From positions 1 through 42,088 of the forward strand of contig CAJXFT010000009.1 of the NCBI GenBank assembly GCA_913053235.1: DNA of 42,088 nucleotides, written 5' to 3'. This stretch comes from an uncultured Alphaproteobacteria bacterium (GTDB taxonomy: Bacteria > Pseudomonadota > Alphaproteobacteria > UBA828). This document shows positions 8,515-17,256 of the stretch, piece by piece. Each line of letters starts with the position of its first letter. Position 1 is the stretch's first letter. The notes under the pieces were generated by a model. That model searched no databases, was not told the DNA's origin, and saw only the letters and a program-made list of their open reading frames with translations. The translations under genes were made by a program, and so were the position numbers.

Positions 8515-9240
8515 TCAGCAGCCGAGTTGCGCCGCGAGATCGAGAAAATCTTCGGCGGTGAAATCCCATGCCCCGTCCGGCTCCAGGTCGGTGGTTTGCC
8601 CCGGCCCGTACTCATGCGGGCGGCGGACGAAGGCGGTCTTGAAACCGAGGGCGGCGGCGGCGGCGAGGTCGCCATTATGGGCGGCCACCATCATGCAGCG
8701 CTCGGGCGCAAGGCCCAGCATCTCGGCGCTGCGCAGATAGGCGCGCGGCTGGGGTTTGTAGGCGCCGGCGGTCTCGGCGCCGAGCACGGCGTCCCAGGGC
8801 AAGCGTGCGCGCTTTGCCATATTGACCAGCAAAGAAACATTGCCGTTGGAGAGCGTCGCCAAAATGAATTTTTCGCTCAGACGATCGAGGCCCGCGACGG
8901 CGTCCGGCCACGCATCGAGGCGGTGCCAGGCGCGATTGAAATGATCGGTCTCGTCTTCCGTCAAGCCGTCGACGCCGTGGCGCGCCAGTAAAATATCGAG
9001 ATTCATGCGGTGCAAATCGTCGAGCATGCACCAGGCGATCTCGCCCGAGCGCACGCGCTCCATGGCCGGCTGATAGAGCGCGCGCCATTCGTCGGCAAAA
9101 GCGAACCAGTCGAGATCGATGCCCTTGGCGCGGCCCAGTTCGGCGCCGTCGCGGGCAATGCCGGAGCGCCAATCGACGACGGTGCCGAAGACGTCGAAAG
9201 TCAACGCGCCGTCGATGGAATGCCGGGCGGCGGCGCTCAC
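8515..9240 (-). CDS. Haloacid dehalogenase type II (HAD superfamily)
   Basis: ALTFDVFGTVVDWRSGIARD...ILATLSNGNVSLLVNMAKRARLPWDAVLGAETAGAYKPQPRAYLRSAEMLGL...MMVAAHNGDLAAAAALGFKTAFV. GTG start at 9240 assumed (the ORF extends to 9297). Confidence 0.9.
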   Translation of the reverse strand: MSAAARHSIDGALTFDVFGTVVDWRSGIARDGAELGRAKGIDLDWFAFADEWRALYQPAMERVRSGEIAWCMLDDLHRMNLDILLARHGVDGLTEDETDHFNRAWHRLDAWPDAVAGLDRLSEKFILATLSNGNVSLLVNMAKRARLPWDAVLGAETAGAYKPQPRAYLRSAEMLGLAPERCMMVAAHNGDLAAAAALGFKTAFVRRPHEYGPGQTTDLEPDGAWDFTAEDFLDLAAQLGC

Positions 9241-9241
9241 G

Positions 9242-10243
9242 TCACGCCCCGAACGGATTTCTCCAACTTTCGAACGCCTGCCTGATTTCCTTATCATCGG
9301 CGCCGGCGCGTAAGAGGAGCGCCAATAACAGGCGCGACTTGATACCGCCGAGCCAACCGGCGGGGATCAGGCCGCGCGCCAGCAGGTCGGTTTCGGCGCC
9401 GGGAAAATCATATGTCGCCCGCATGGTGTCGCCGTGGCGCGTGCGCGAGGCATAGACGACCGGTATTTTCTTCGCGGCGCGCCCCAATGCCTCGACCATC
9501 GCCTTGGGCACATGGCCGCCGCCGGTGACGTCGATGACCATGCCGTGGTAACCGGTTTGCAGGGCGAGATCGACGAGCGTGCCGTCTTCGCCGAGGCCGA
9601 CCGTCAAACGGGCGACGCGCGCGGCGCGCGGAGCGCCGCGCAGTTTGACCGGATAGCGCCCCGCCGGGCGGGTGACGATGCGCGCCTGTTTCTCGATGAT
9701 CCAGCCGAGGGCGCCGGCGGGGCTGGACTGAAACGCCGCCGGGCTGGTGGTATGCAGTTTTTGCACATAGCGGGCGGCGTGAATCTCGTCGTTCATCACC
9801 ACCAATGTGCCGATCCCGCGCGCCTGGCCGTCCAACGCCACCAGGGCGGCATGGTAGAGGTTGGCCGGGCCGTCCGGTCCGGGCATGGTGGGATTGCGCA
9901 TGGCGCCGGTAAACACAATAGGCGCGTCGTGCTGCACCAGGCGGTCGATGACGAAAGCGGATTCCTCGATGGTATCGGTGCCCTGGGTTACGACGATGCC
10001 GCGCACGCCGTCCTCGAGCCGCCGGTTGATCTCGCGCACCAACGCTTCGAGATCGTCAAGGGTAATATCGGGGCTTGGCAGTTGGCGGAAGGAATGCGCC
10101 TCGATCTCGGCGATTTCGGCCAACGCCGGAACCGCCGCGATAAGCATCTCGGCCGAATGCGACAGGGAAACGCCCTTGCCGGGCGCCGTGGCGCCCATCG
10201 CAATGGTGCCGCCGAGGGAAAATACGCTGACCCGAGGCAACAT
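9242..10243 (-). CDS. Asparaginase family protein
   Basis: VSVFSLGGTIAMGATAPGKG...VRGIVVTQGTDTIEESAFVIDRLVQHDAPIVFTGAMRNPTMPGPDGPANLYHA; both catalytic Thr motifs are present. Confidence 0.95.
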   Translation of the reverse strand: MLPRVSVFSLGGTIAMGATAPGKGVSLSHSAEMLIAAVPALAEIAEIEAHSFRQLPSPDITLDDLEALVREINRRLEDGVRGIVVTQGTDTIEESAFVIDRLVQHDAPIVFTGAMRNPTMPGPDGPANLYHAALVALDGQARGIGTLVVMNDEIHAARYVQKLHTTSPAAFQSSPAGALGWIIEKQARIVTRPAGRYPVKLRGAPRAARVARLTVGLGEDGTLVDLALQTGYHGMVIDVTGGGHVPKAMVEALGRAAKKIPVVYASRTRHGDTMRATYDFPGAETDLLARGLIPAGWLGGIKSRLLLALLLRAGADDKEIRQAFESWRNPFGA

Positions 10244-10313
10244 GAGTTTCACCGCAAGATGGTGGATCCAAGAGTGCCGCTAGGCCGCCGCCGACAAGGC
10301 CGCGGAAAGAAAA

Positions 10314-11408
10314 TCAGGAGAGCCGGCGACCCGTCGCGGGGTCGAAAAACAATATCGATTCCATGTCGAGATGCATCTCGACAGAATCGCCATCGCTGAA
10401 TTCCTGCACGCCTGGAACGGTGAAAAAGAGGTTCACGCCGCCCAGATTCACACCCACCGTGGTATGCATGCCGAGCGGTTCGAGATCGTTTACGGTGCCG
10501 GTCAGATGCGATTCAGCCGAATCGGCGCCGACCATACGCACATGCTCCGGGCGCACGCCGATCTCGACATCGCTGACCGAGGATGGCAGGCCATGCTCCA
10601 TTTCCGCCGGCAATACCAAATTCATCGAGCCGATGGCGAGATTCGCCGTGCCGTTGTCGCGCGTCAGGCGCGCCGGCACGATATTGATCGGCGGGTTGCC
10701 GACGAAGCGCGCGACGTCGCGGTCGATCGGCTCGTCATAGAGTTCCTGCGCCTTGGCGATCTGGCGCACCTGGCCTTCGATCAAAACGCAAACCGTATCG
10801 GCAAGCGCCAGGGCTTCGGTGTAATCGGGCGTCGCGAACAGAAAAGTCCGGCCCGATTCCTGTTGCAGCCGTTTGAGCTCCGTCCTGAGATCGATGCGCA
10901 GCATGAAATCCAGGCTGCTCAATGGCTCGTCCAGGAGGTAAAAGCGCGGCTCGCGAATCATGGCGCGGCCCAAGGCGACGCGCTGGCGCTCGCCGCCGCT
11001 GAAAGTCGCCGGCGTGCGCTCGAGGATATGGCTGATCTTCATCAACTCCGCCATTTCCATGACGCGCCGATTGATCTCGTCCTTCGGAGTCCTGGAAATC
11101 CGCAACGGCGAGGCGATGTTTTCGTAGCCGGACTTGTTGGGATAAAGCGCGAGATTATCAAAAATCATCGCGATATCGCGCTGGTTCGGCTGATGTTTGG
11201 TGAAGTCCATGCGTTCGATAAAGACTTCGCCCGAGCTTGGCGCTTCGAGCCCGGCGATGATGCGCAAGGTGGTTGTCTTGCCGGCGCCGGCCGGGCCGAG
11301 CAGAACGATCAGCGAGCCATGCGGCACCACAAGATCGACATCCCGCAACGCCTGATTGGAGCCGAAATTTTTCGATATCGAGCGTAGCTCGAGAACCGGC
11401 TCGCTCAT
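10314..11408 (-). CDS. ABC transporter ATP-binding protein (MalK/UgpC type), divergent Q- and H-loops
   Basis: Walker A GPAGAGKTTT, signature FSGGERQRVALGRAM, Walker B RFYLLDEPLSSLD, C-terminal TOBE-like region; Q-loop reads IFDNLALYPN and the H-loop position reads ATPDYTEAL. Confidence 0.95.
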   Translation of the reverse strand: MSEPVLELRSISKNFGSNQALRDVDLVVPHGSLIVLLGPAGAGKTTTLRIIAGLEAPSSGEVFIERMDFTKHQPNQRDIAMIFDNLALYPNKSGYENIASPLRISRTPKDEINRRVMEMAELMKISHILERTPATFSGGERQRVALGRAMIREPRFYLLDEPLSSLDFMLRIDLRTELKRLQQESGRTFLFATPDYTEALALADTVCVLIEGQVRQIAKAQELYDEPIDRDVARFVGNPPINIVPARLTRDNGTANLAIGSMNLVLPAEMEHGLPSSVSDVEIGVRPEHVRMVGADSAESHLTGTVNDLEPLGMHTTVGVNLGGVNLFFTVPGVQEFSDGDSVEMHLDMESILFFDPATGRRLS

Positions 11409-12514
11409 CTTCTCTCTCCACTGTCCAATAACCTGACGCCCGATTCGGCATCGAACAAGGCGACAAGGTCGCTTTCCGGCGCCAGGGAAATGGAGCTGCC
11501 CTCGACTGCGTCAGTGCCGGTGGGCACGATAACCTTGAACGTCGAATCGCCAAAAGAAGCGGTGACGACCGTCTCCGGGCCTTGCGGCTCGACCGCCAAT
11601 ATCGGGACGGAGAAGCGGCCGGGATCGTCCGCGGCAGCCAAATTCAAACTCTCGGGGCGCACGCCGACGACAACATCCGAGCCAACGGATACGTCCGAGC
11701 CGAGCTTTCCGGCCGGCAGCGGTATCGTTGAATCACCGGATGTCACGATTCGCTTGCCGCCATCCTCCGTCAATTTTCCTTTCAGAAAATTCATCGGCGG
11801 ATTGCCGAGAAAACTGCCGACAAAGCGATTGGCGGGATATTGGTAGACATTATGCGCGGTGTCATATTGGTGAAGGCTGCCAAAATCCATCACCGCGATC
11901 CGATGCGCCAGGGAAAGCGCCTCGATCTGGTCATGGGTGACGTAAATGATGGTCTGTCCGGTATCCGCCTGGATGCGCCGCAACTCGCGCCGCATCTGGT
12001 TGCGCATCGCCGCCTCGAGGTTGCTCAGCGGCTCGTCGAGCAACAGGATTTCAGGGTTGGTGACCAGCGTCCGGCCGATGGCGACGCGCTGCAGTTCGGA
12101 AGCGCCCAACTCCGACGGTTTGTGGTCGAGCTGATGGGAAATCGAGAGAAACTCCGCCACCTTGGAGACTTCGCGATCGATCTCTGGCTGCTTCATTTTG
12201 CGGATTTTCAAACCATAGGCCAAATTGCGGCGCACCGTCATATGGGTGAATACGGCATAATCCTGAAACACCAAACCGACATTGCGGTCGCCGGGCGGCA
12301 CTTTCAGCACCGATTGGCCATCGATGAGAATGTCGCCGCCGGTCGGCGTCTCGAGCCCGACGACCATGTTGAGAATGGTCGTTTTGCCGCAGCCGGACGG
12401 TCCCAACAGGGCCATCGTTTCGCCTTCTTCGATGGCGATCGAAACATCGTTGACGGCGACGAGCTCGCCGAACTCCTTGCGGAGATTAACCAGCTCCAGC
12501 TTAATCTTAGCCAT
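11405..12514 (-). CDS. ABC transporter ATP-binding protein (MalK/UgpC type), divergent signature motif
   Basis: Walker A GPSGCGKTT, Q-loop VFQDYAVFTHMTV, Walker B EILLLDEPLSNLE, H-loop YVTHDQIEAL; the signature reads SELGASELQRVAIGRTL instead of LSGGQ. Confidence 0.95.
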   Translation of the reverse strand: MAKIKLELVNLRKEFGELVAVNDVSIAIEEGETMALLGPSGCGKTTILNMVVGLETPTGGDILIDGQSVLKVPPGDRNVGLVFQDYAVFTHMTVRRNLAYGLKIRKMKQPEIDREVSKVAEFLSISHQLDHKPSELGASELQRVAIGRTLVTNPEILLLDEPLSNLEAAMRNQMRRELRRIQADTGQTIIYVTHDQIEALSLAHRIAVMDFGSLHQYDTAHNVYQYPANRFVGSFLGNPPMNFLKGKLTEDGGKRIVTSGDSTIPLPAGKLGSDVSVGSDVVVGVRPESLNLAAADDPGRFSVPILAVEPQGPETVVTASFGDSTFKVIVPTGTDAVEGSSISLAPESDLVALFDAESGVRLLDSGERR

Positions 12515-12520
12515 TTCCGG

Positions 12521-13456
12521 TCACCGCTTGATGGCGCCGAGCGTCAGCCCGCGCACCAGATGTTTCTGAATGAAGAAGCCGACAATGATCAACGGAATGA
12601 TGGAGACCATGGCGAGCGCCGCCTGCACGCCGTAAAGCGTGCCTTCGGTGGCCGAGAAATATTTATTGAGCGTCACCGGTATGGTTTGCACATTGGTATA
12701 GGTCAGGACCAGGGCGAACAGGAACTCGCTCCAATTGAGGATGAAAATGAACAGAGTCGTGGCGATGATGCCGCCTTTGATAAGCGGAACCGTCACCGTA
12801 GCATGAGCTCTCCAGCGCGAATAGCCGTCCATCATCGCCGCCTCTTCGATCTCCTGCGGCAATTCGTCGACAAAGCTTTTCAACATCCAGGTCGAGAACG
12901 GCACCGTCACCGCCGCATAGGCCACGATCAAGCCGAAATAGGTGTCCGTTATGTCGAAAATCCCCGGCCCGAACATGATGACGAACGGGATGGCGATGGC
13001 AATGGGCGGAAACATTCGCCCCGCCAATATGAAGAACGGTGTGAAATTACCGCCAAATCGATATCGCGAGATGCTGATGGCGGCCATAAGGCCGACGACA
13101 ATGGACAATATTGTCGCCGATATCGAGATGATGACCGAGCCCTTGATGCCGGGCCATGCCGAGCGGTTGAGGAAATCGGCGATGGCGCCGCCTGCCGCAT
13201 CGTCCTTGCCGCCGCCGAAGCCCTCATCGCCGTGTTGCTGGGTTCCGCCGCGCCGGTCGAGCAATATTTGCGGCGCCAGGATGGTGAGATAATTATCCAC
13301 CGTGGGAGCGGAAGAGACCCAGGTCGGCGGGCTGGTGACCCATTCGCTGCGCAATTTGAAGGATGTCGAGACCATCCAGAAAATCGGAAATATGGCGAAG
13401 ATCAGTCCGGCCAGAAGGGCCAGCATGTTGAACGGAGTGAATTTGGCGTCCGGCAT
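12521..13456 (-). CDS. Carbohydrate ABC transporter permease (MalG/UgpE type)
   Basis: FPIFWMVSTSFK, LPQEIEEAAMMDGYSRWRAHATVTVPLIKGGIIATTLFIFILNWSEFLFALVLT (EAA loop). Confidence 0.94.
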   Translation of the reverse strand: MPDAKFTPFNMLALLAGLIFAIFPIFWMVSTSFKLRSEWVTSPPTWVSSAPTVDNYLTILAPQILLDRRGGTQQHGDEGFGGGKDDAAGGAIADFLNRSAWPGIKGSVIISISATILSIVVGLMAAISISRYRFGGNFTPFFILAGRMFPPIAIAIPFVIMFGPGIFDITDTYFGLIVAYAAVTVPFSTWMLKSFVDELPQEIEEAAMMDGYSRWRAHATVTVPLIKGGIIATTLFIFILNWSEFLFALVLTYTNVQTIPVTLNKYFSATEGTLYGVQAALAMVSIIPLIIVGFFIQKHLVRGLTLGAIKR

Positions 13457-13458
13457 CG

Positions 13459-14433
13459 TCAGCGCCCCTCGACCAACTGATAGCGGATCGGTTTCAGCAT
13501 CATGTTAATCAGAACCACGGTGATAATCAGGACGATGAAGGCGGCGGAACCGGCATAGGCGAGGCGGAAATCCTCGAACGCCAGTTTGTATAGATAGAGG
13601 CTGATGGTCTCGGTCGCCGTGCCCGGGCCACCTCGCGTGAGCAGGTATATTTCATCGAACAGTTTGACCACCTCCATGCCGCGGATCACGAAAGCGATGA
13701 TGATCACCGCCTTCATATTGGGCAGGATGATGGTCCAGAAAATCTTGAAATTGCTGGCGCCCAGCACGGTCGCGGCGCGAATCGGATTCTCCGGCACGGC
13801 ATTCAGGCCCGACAGCATGATCAGGAAGAACAGCGGCGTCCAATGCCACACCTCGGTGACGATCACCGCGATGAAGGCCAGCGTGGCGTCGTTCAGCCAT
13901 TTGAAATTGACCGGGCTGAAGGCGATCCAGCCGAACACCTGATTGATCGGGCCGTTATATTGAAACAGCATGAACCAGGTGTAGCCGACGACGACCGGCA
14001 TGATCATCATCGGCGTCAACAGCGCCGTGAACCAAACGCGTTTGCCCCAGAATTTTTTCAGGAACAAACTGGCCAGCCCGAGGCCGATGACGAATTCGAG
14101 GCACAGGCTGATCACCGACATGATCACGGTGCGGCCGAGCGCCTGCAAATAACGCGGCTCGTCGGTCACCAGATAATTGTAGCTGATGCCCTGATTTATT
14201 TTTTGCGTGAAAACGCTATTAAAAGCATCCCAGAAATCACCATAAATCGGCTGCCATTCGGTCAAGCTGATGACGAATTCCAGAACGAACGGAAAAATCA
14301 GCATCACGATCAACAGAATCTGCACCGGCGTGATCAACAGGCCAGGGATAATTCTCTTGTCGTTGGGATCAAAGCGGCGGGGTTTCCTCAGACCGAGAGA
14401 GGAAGCCCCGCCATTCGAAGTGTTTGTAACCAC
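13459..14433 (-). CDS. Sugar ABC transporter permease (MalF/UgpA type)
   Basis: LLITPVQILLIVMLIFPFVLEFVISLTEW...NPIRAATVLGASNFKIFWTIILPNMKAVIIIAFVIRGMEVVKLFDEIYLLTRGGPGTATETISLYLYKLAF. Confidence 0.95.
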   Translation of the reverse strand: MVTNTSNGGASSLGLRKPRRFDPNDKRIIPGLLITPVQILLIVMLIFPFVLEFVISLTEWQPIYGDFWDAFNSVFTQKINQGISYNYLVTDEPRYLQALGRTVIMSVISLCLEFVIGLGLASLFLKKFWGKRVWFTALLTPMMIMPVVVGYTWFMLFQYNGPINQVFGWIAFSPVNFKWLNDATLAFIAVIVTEVWHWTPLFFLIMLSGLNAVPENPIRAATVLGASNFKIFWTIILPNMKAVIIIAFVIRGMEVVKLFDEIYLLTRGGPGTATETISLYLYKLAFEDFRLAYAGSAAFIVLIITVVLINMMLKPIRYQLVEGR

Positions 14434-14488
14434 AGACTTTTTCTTATCTTATGTGTTTTTGTTGACGATATGTGGCGTGGTCAAATTA

Positions 14489-16093
14489 TCAGCTCCACTT
14501 GTCCGCGCCGGCTGCCTGCTGAAGCGCCGAGGGATACATCGCCGCCAGGGCGCGCCACGCCTCGATCTGGGTGTCTTTGCCCAGACGGCGGGTGATGCGA
14601 TCCTGTTCCTTGGCGGTGTCCTTCATCGCCTGTTCCGGCGTCTTGTCACCGTTATAGGCAGCCTGCAGGTTGCGATCCAGGGTGTCGTGATATTCCGCGC
14701 CGCCCCTGAGGATGATCTCCGGCACGCAATCGACCACGGCCTCGTAGGAGGTCGCCAGGAAATCGCCCGGATAGGCTTCGAAGAACTCCGGTGACGGATC
14801 GAGGAAGTGGTTGTTGCGCCACGGATCGAAATAGCCGCCCTCGTTCGGGATCGAGCGCATCGACATGGTCGGGCCGGTCAGCCATTGCGCATAGAGATAG
14901 GCCGCTTCCGGAATTTGCGAATGCGCGTTGACCACGAAATCCCAGGCAAACGGCATCACGTCGGCGCGGATCAGCTCGCCATTGACGATGTCGCCCGGCA
15001 CTTTGGAGATACCGGTCTGGGTCGGGCCATTGGCATCCTTGCCGGCGATGATCGACTGGGCGCCCGCCACGTCATGGCTGTAGCGCCACAGCGACGGCCA
15101 ACCGAACTCGAAGAAGCCGCGGCCAGCGGCGTAATATTGCGCATAATTCTCGGTGAAGCCGTAGTTGAACTGCTCCGGCGGCATATACTCCTGGATATTA
15201 ACAAGATCCGTGACGGTCTTGATGCTCTCCGGGCTGGCCGCCATCGACTTCATGTCCTTGTCGAAATAAAGCACGCCCTTCGACTGGAAACGGGTCATCC
15301 AGTGGAATTTGTTCCAGAATGGCGAGCGATACTCCAAGGCGCCCCAGAAATCATTGGCCTTGTCGGTCATATCGGCGGCGAGCTGGTCATATTCGGCCCA
15401 GGTATCGACCACCGAGCGCTTTTGCTTCGGCGATTTGCCGGCCTCGGCCAACTTGTCCTTGCGGTAATTCAGCAGCCACCAGTCGCCATCGCAATAGAGG
15501 CCGTAAATCTTGCCCTTATATTTCTGGCCGAAATCCGAAACCGGGTATTCGAGCTTGTTGGGGCCGTCGAAAAGCTCCGGATCGTATTTGTCGACCCACG
15601 CCGTGAGATCTTGCGCGAGGCCGGATTCGGCGTAATCGGGAAGGCTCAACGGCGCCGGCAGCAACAGATCGTAACGGCCGGTCTTGGCGACGGCTTCCTG
15701 CATACCCTTTTGATGGGTCTGCGTCACCGGCACCTCGATCAGCTCGACGTCGAAACCGGTCAGCGCTTTCCACTCGGCCGAGAACGGCGACATGTTGCCG
15801 CCCGAGCCCGACGGATGCATGATCGAGACGGTTTTCTTCGGCGAGTTGGCGTAGAGCGCCTTCGCCGCGTTGATGGCGCGCTCTTCCGGCGTGCCGCCCT
15901 CGGCCGCCCAAGCGCTCTTCACGCTGAACGGGGCTTTGCGCATGATCATCGAGATGGCGGTGCCACTCAGGCCGAGGCTCACCATGCCCTTCATCAGATC
16001 ACGGCGCGAAACCTTGTAGTCGCGCGACATATGCATACCCCAAAGACGGTATAGCTCCTTTAGGAATTTTTCTTTTTTCTCCACTTGTGACAT
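14489..16093 (-). CDS. Extracellular solute-binding protein with Tat-like signal
   Basis: MSQVEKKEKFLKELYRLWGMHMSRDYKVSRRDLMKGMVSLGLSG (twin-arginine SRRDLMKG), followed by a periplasmic binding-protein-like body; next to permease and ATPase genes. Confidence 0.93.
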   Translation of the reverse strand: MSQVEKKEKFLKELYRLWGMHMSRDYKVSRRDLMKGMVSLGLSGTAISMIMRKAPFSVKSAWAAEGGTPEERAINAAKALYANSPKKTVSIMHPSGSGGNMSPFSAEWKALTGFDVELIEVPVTQTHQKGMQEAVAKTGRYDLLLPAPLSLPDYAESGLAQDLTAWVDKYDPELFDGPNKLEYPVSDFGQKYKGKIYGLYCDGDWWLLNYRKDKLAEAGKSPKQKRSVVDTWAEYDQLAADMTDKANDFWGALEYRSPFWNKFHWMTRFQSKGVLYFDKDMKSMAASPESIKTVTDLVNIQEYMPPEQFNYGFTENYAQYYAAGRGFFEFGWPSLWRYSHDVAGAQSIIAGKDANGPTQTGISKVPGDIVNGELIRADVMPFAWDFVVNAHSQIPEAAYLYAQWLTGPTMSMRSIPNEGGYFDPWRNNHFLDPSPEFFEAYPGDFLATSYEAVVDCVPEIILRGGAEYHDTLDRNLQAAYNGDKTPEQAMKDTAKEQDRITRRLGKDTQIEAWRALAAMYPSALQQAAGADKWS

Positions 16094-16316
16094 GTTTTCG
16101 CTCCCTTTGGCTTACGCGGCCCTCGCCGCTTCCCGGCGTCCAGGCCTCAAGCAATAAACAATGATACCATCGCCGCACGGCCGACAAACAATCCAGACCA
16201 TGCCACGACGATCAGAATCTTCCAGACGCTGGTGGACCATAACGGCGCACCTTTGCGCCTGTAAAGTCAGAAATGCAGATAAAACAATATGTTTTCCGAT
16301 TTGCGGTGAAAATATT

Positions 16317-17153
16317 TCAGCGCTTCACCGCGCCGAGCGTGAAACCGCGCGCCAGATGTTTGTGGATCAACAACCCCATGACGACGATGGGCAGGGCGGC
16401 GACGGTGGCCAAAGCCGCCTGAATCCCGGCCATTCCGCCGTAAAGCTGCATATTGACCGGGACCGTGAAGACCGTCTTTTCGGTCAGCACCACGGCGAGC
16501 AGAAATTCGCTCCAGTTCAAAATGAAGATGAACAGCGCGGTGGCGATCAGGCCGCCCTTGATCAGCGGCACGGTGACACGGAAATGCGCCTGCCAGCGCG
16601 ACATGCCGTCCATCATGGCGGCTTCCTCGATCTCGGCCGGAATCTCGTCGATGAAGCTCTTCAGCATCCAGAAGGCGAAGGGAGTCGTGAAAGTGACATA
16701 AGCCAGAATAAGGCCGACATGGGTATCGCGCAGGCCGAGCCAGCCGAACAGGATCAGGAACGGGATGGCGATAACCACCGTCGGAATGCCGCGCACCGAG
16801 AGGATGGCGATCGCCAGCGTGTGGCCGCCGGCCTGGTATCGCGAAAATCCGATCGCCGCCATGCCGCCGATCACCAGCGCGATGAAGGTGGCGGCGCCCG
16901 AGACGATAAACGAATGCATCATCGCCTGCCACGAGGCGCCGTGGCCAAATACGTAAATATCCTTGAAATCGACGATCAGCGGCGCGTAATTCGCCCAGGT
17001 CGCCTGACTCGGAATCCACGCCGGCGGCGTTGCCGCCCACTCATGGGTGGGCTTGAACGAGGTCGAAACCATCCAGAAGATGGGGAAAAGTGCGAACACC
17101 AGGCCGGCCAGGAGGCCGATGGCGTCGTACCAGCGAAACGGTCGTCGTGGCAT
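16317..17153 (-). CDS. Second carbohydrate ABC transporter permease (MalG type)
   Basis: MPRRPFRWYDAIGLLAGLVFALFPIFWMVSTSFKP...IPAEIEEAAMMDGMSRWQAHFRVTVPLIKGGLIATALFIFILNWSEFLLAVVLT; ends HKHLARGFTLGAVKR, paralogous to the 12521-13456 product (QKHLVRGLTLGAIKR). Confidence 0.94.
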   Translation of the reverse strand: MPRRPFRWYDAIGLLAGLVFALFPIFWMVSTSFKPTHEWAATPPAWIPSQATWANYAPLIVDFKDIYVFGHGASWQAMMHSFIVSGAATFIALVIGGMAAIGFSRYQAGGHTLAIAILSVRGIPTVVIAIPFLILFGWLGLRDTHVGLILAYVTFTTPFAFWMLKSFIDEIPAEIEEAAMMDGMSRWQAHFRVTVPLIKGGLIATALFIFILNWSEFLLAVVLTEKTVFTVPVNMQLYGGMAGIQAALATVAALPIVVMGLLIHKHLARGFTLGAVKR

Positions 17154-17256
17154 TCTGTGCCCTCTATCACGCTTTCGCGGTTGCCATTGTCCCTCGGTGG
17201 GGCGGCAGCATAGAGTGACGGAGCAGGAGAATAAAACGAATTCGGGAGGGCTGGCC

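Noticed and set aside
8380-8991. 203-aa plus-strand ORF next to the MITE-like elements
   Set aside because: Mostly antisense to the HAD dehalogenase and shows no transposase motif.
11840-13480. 546-aa plus-strand ORF antisense to ABC ATPase/permease genes
   Set aside because: Composition typical of an antisense frame; contradicts well-supported genes on the minus strand.
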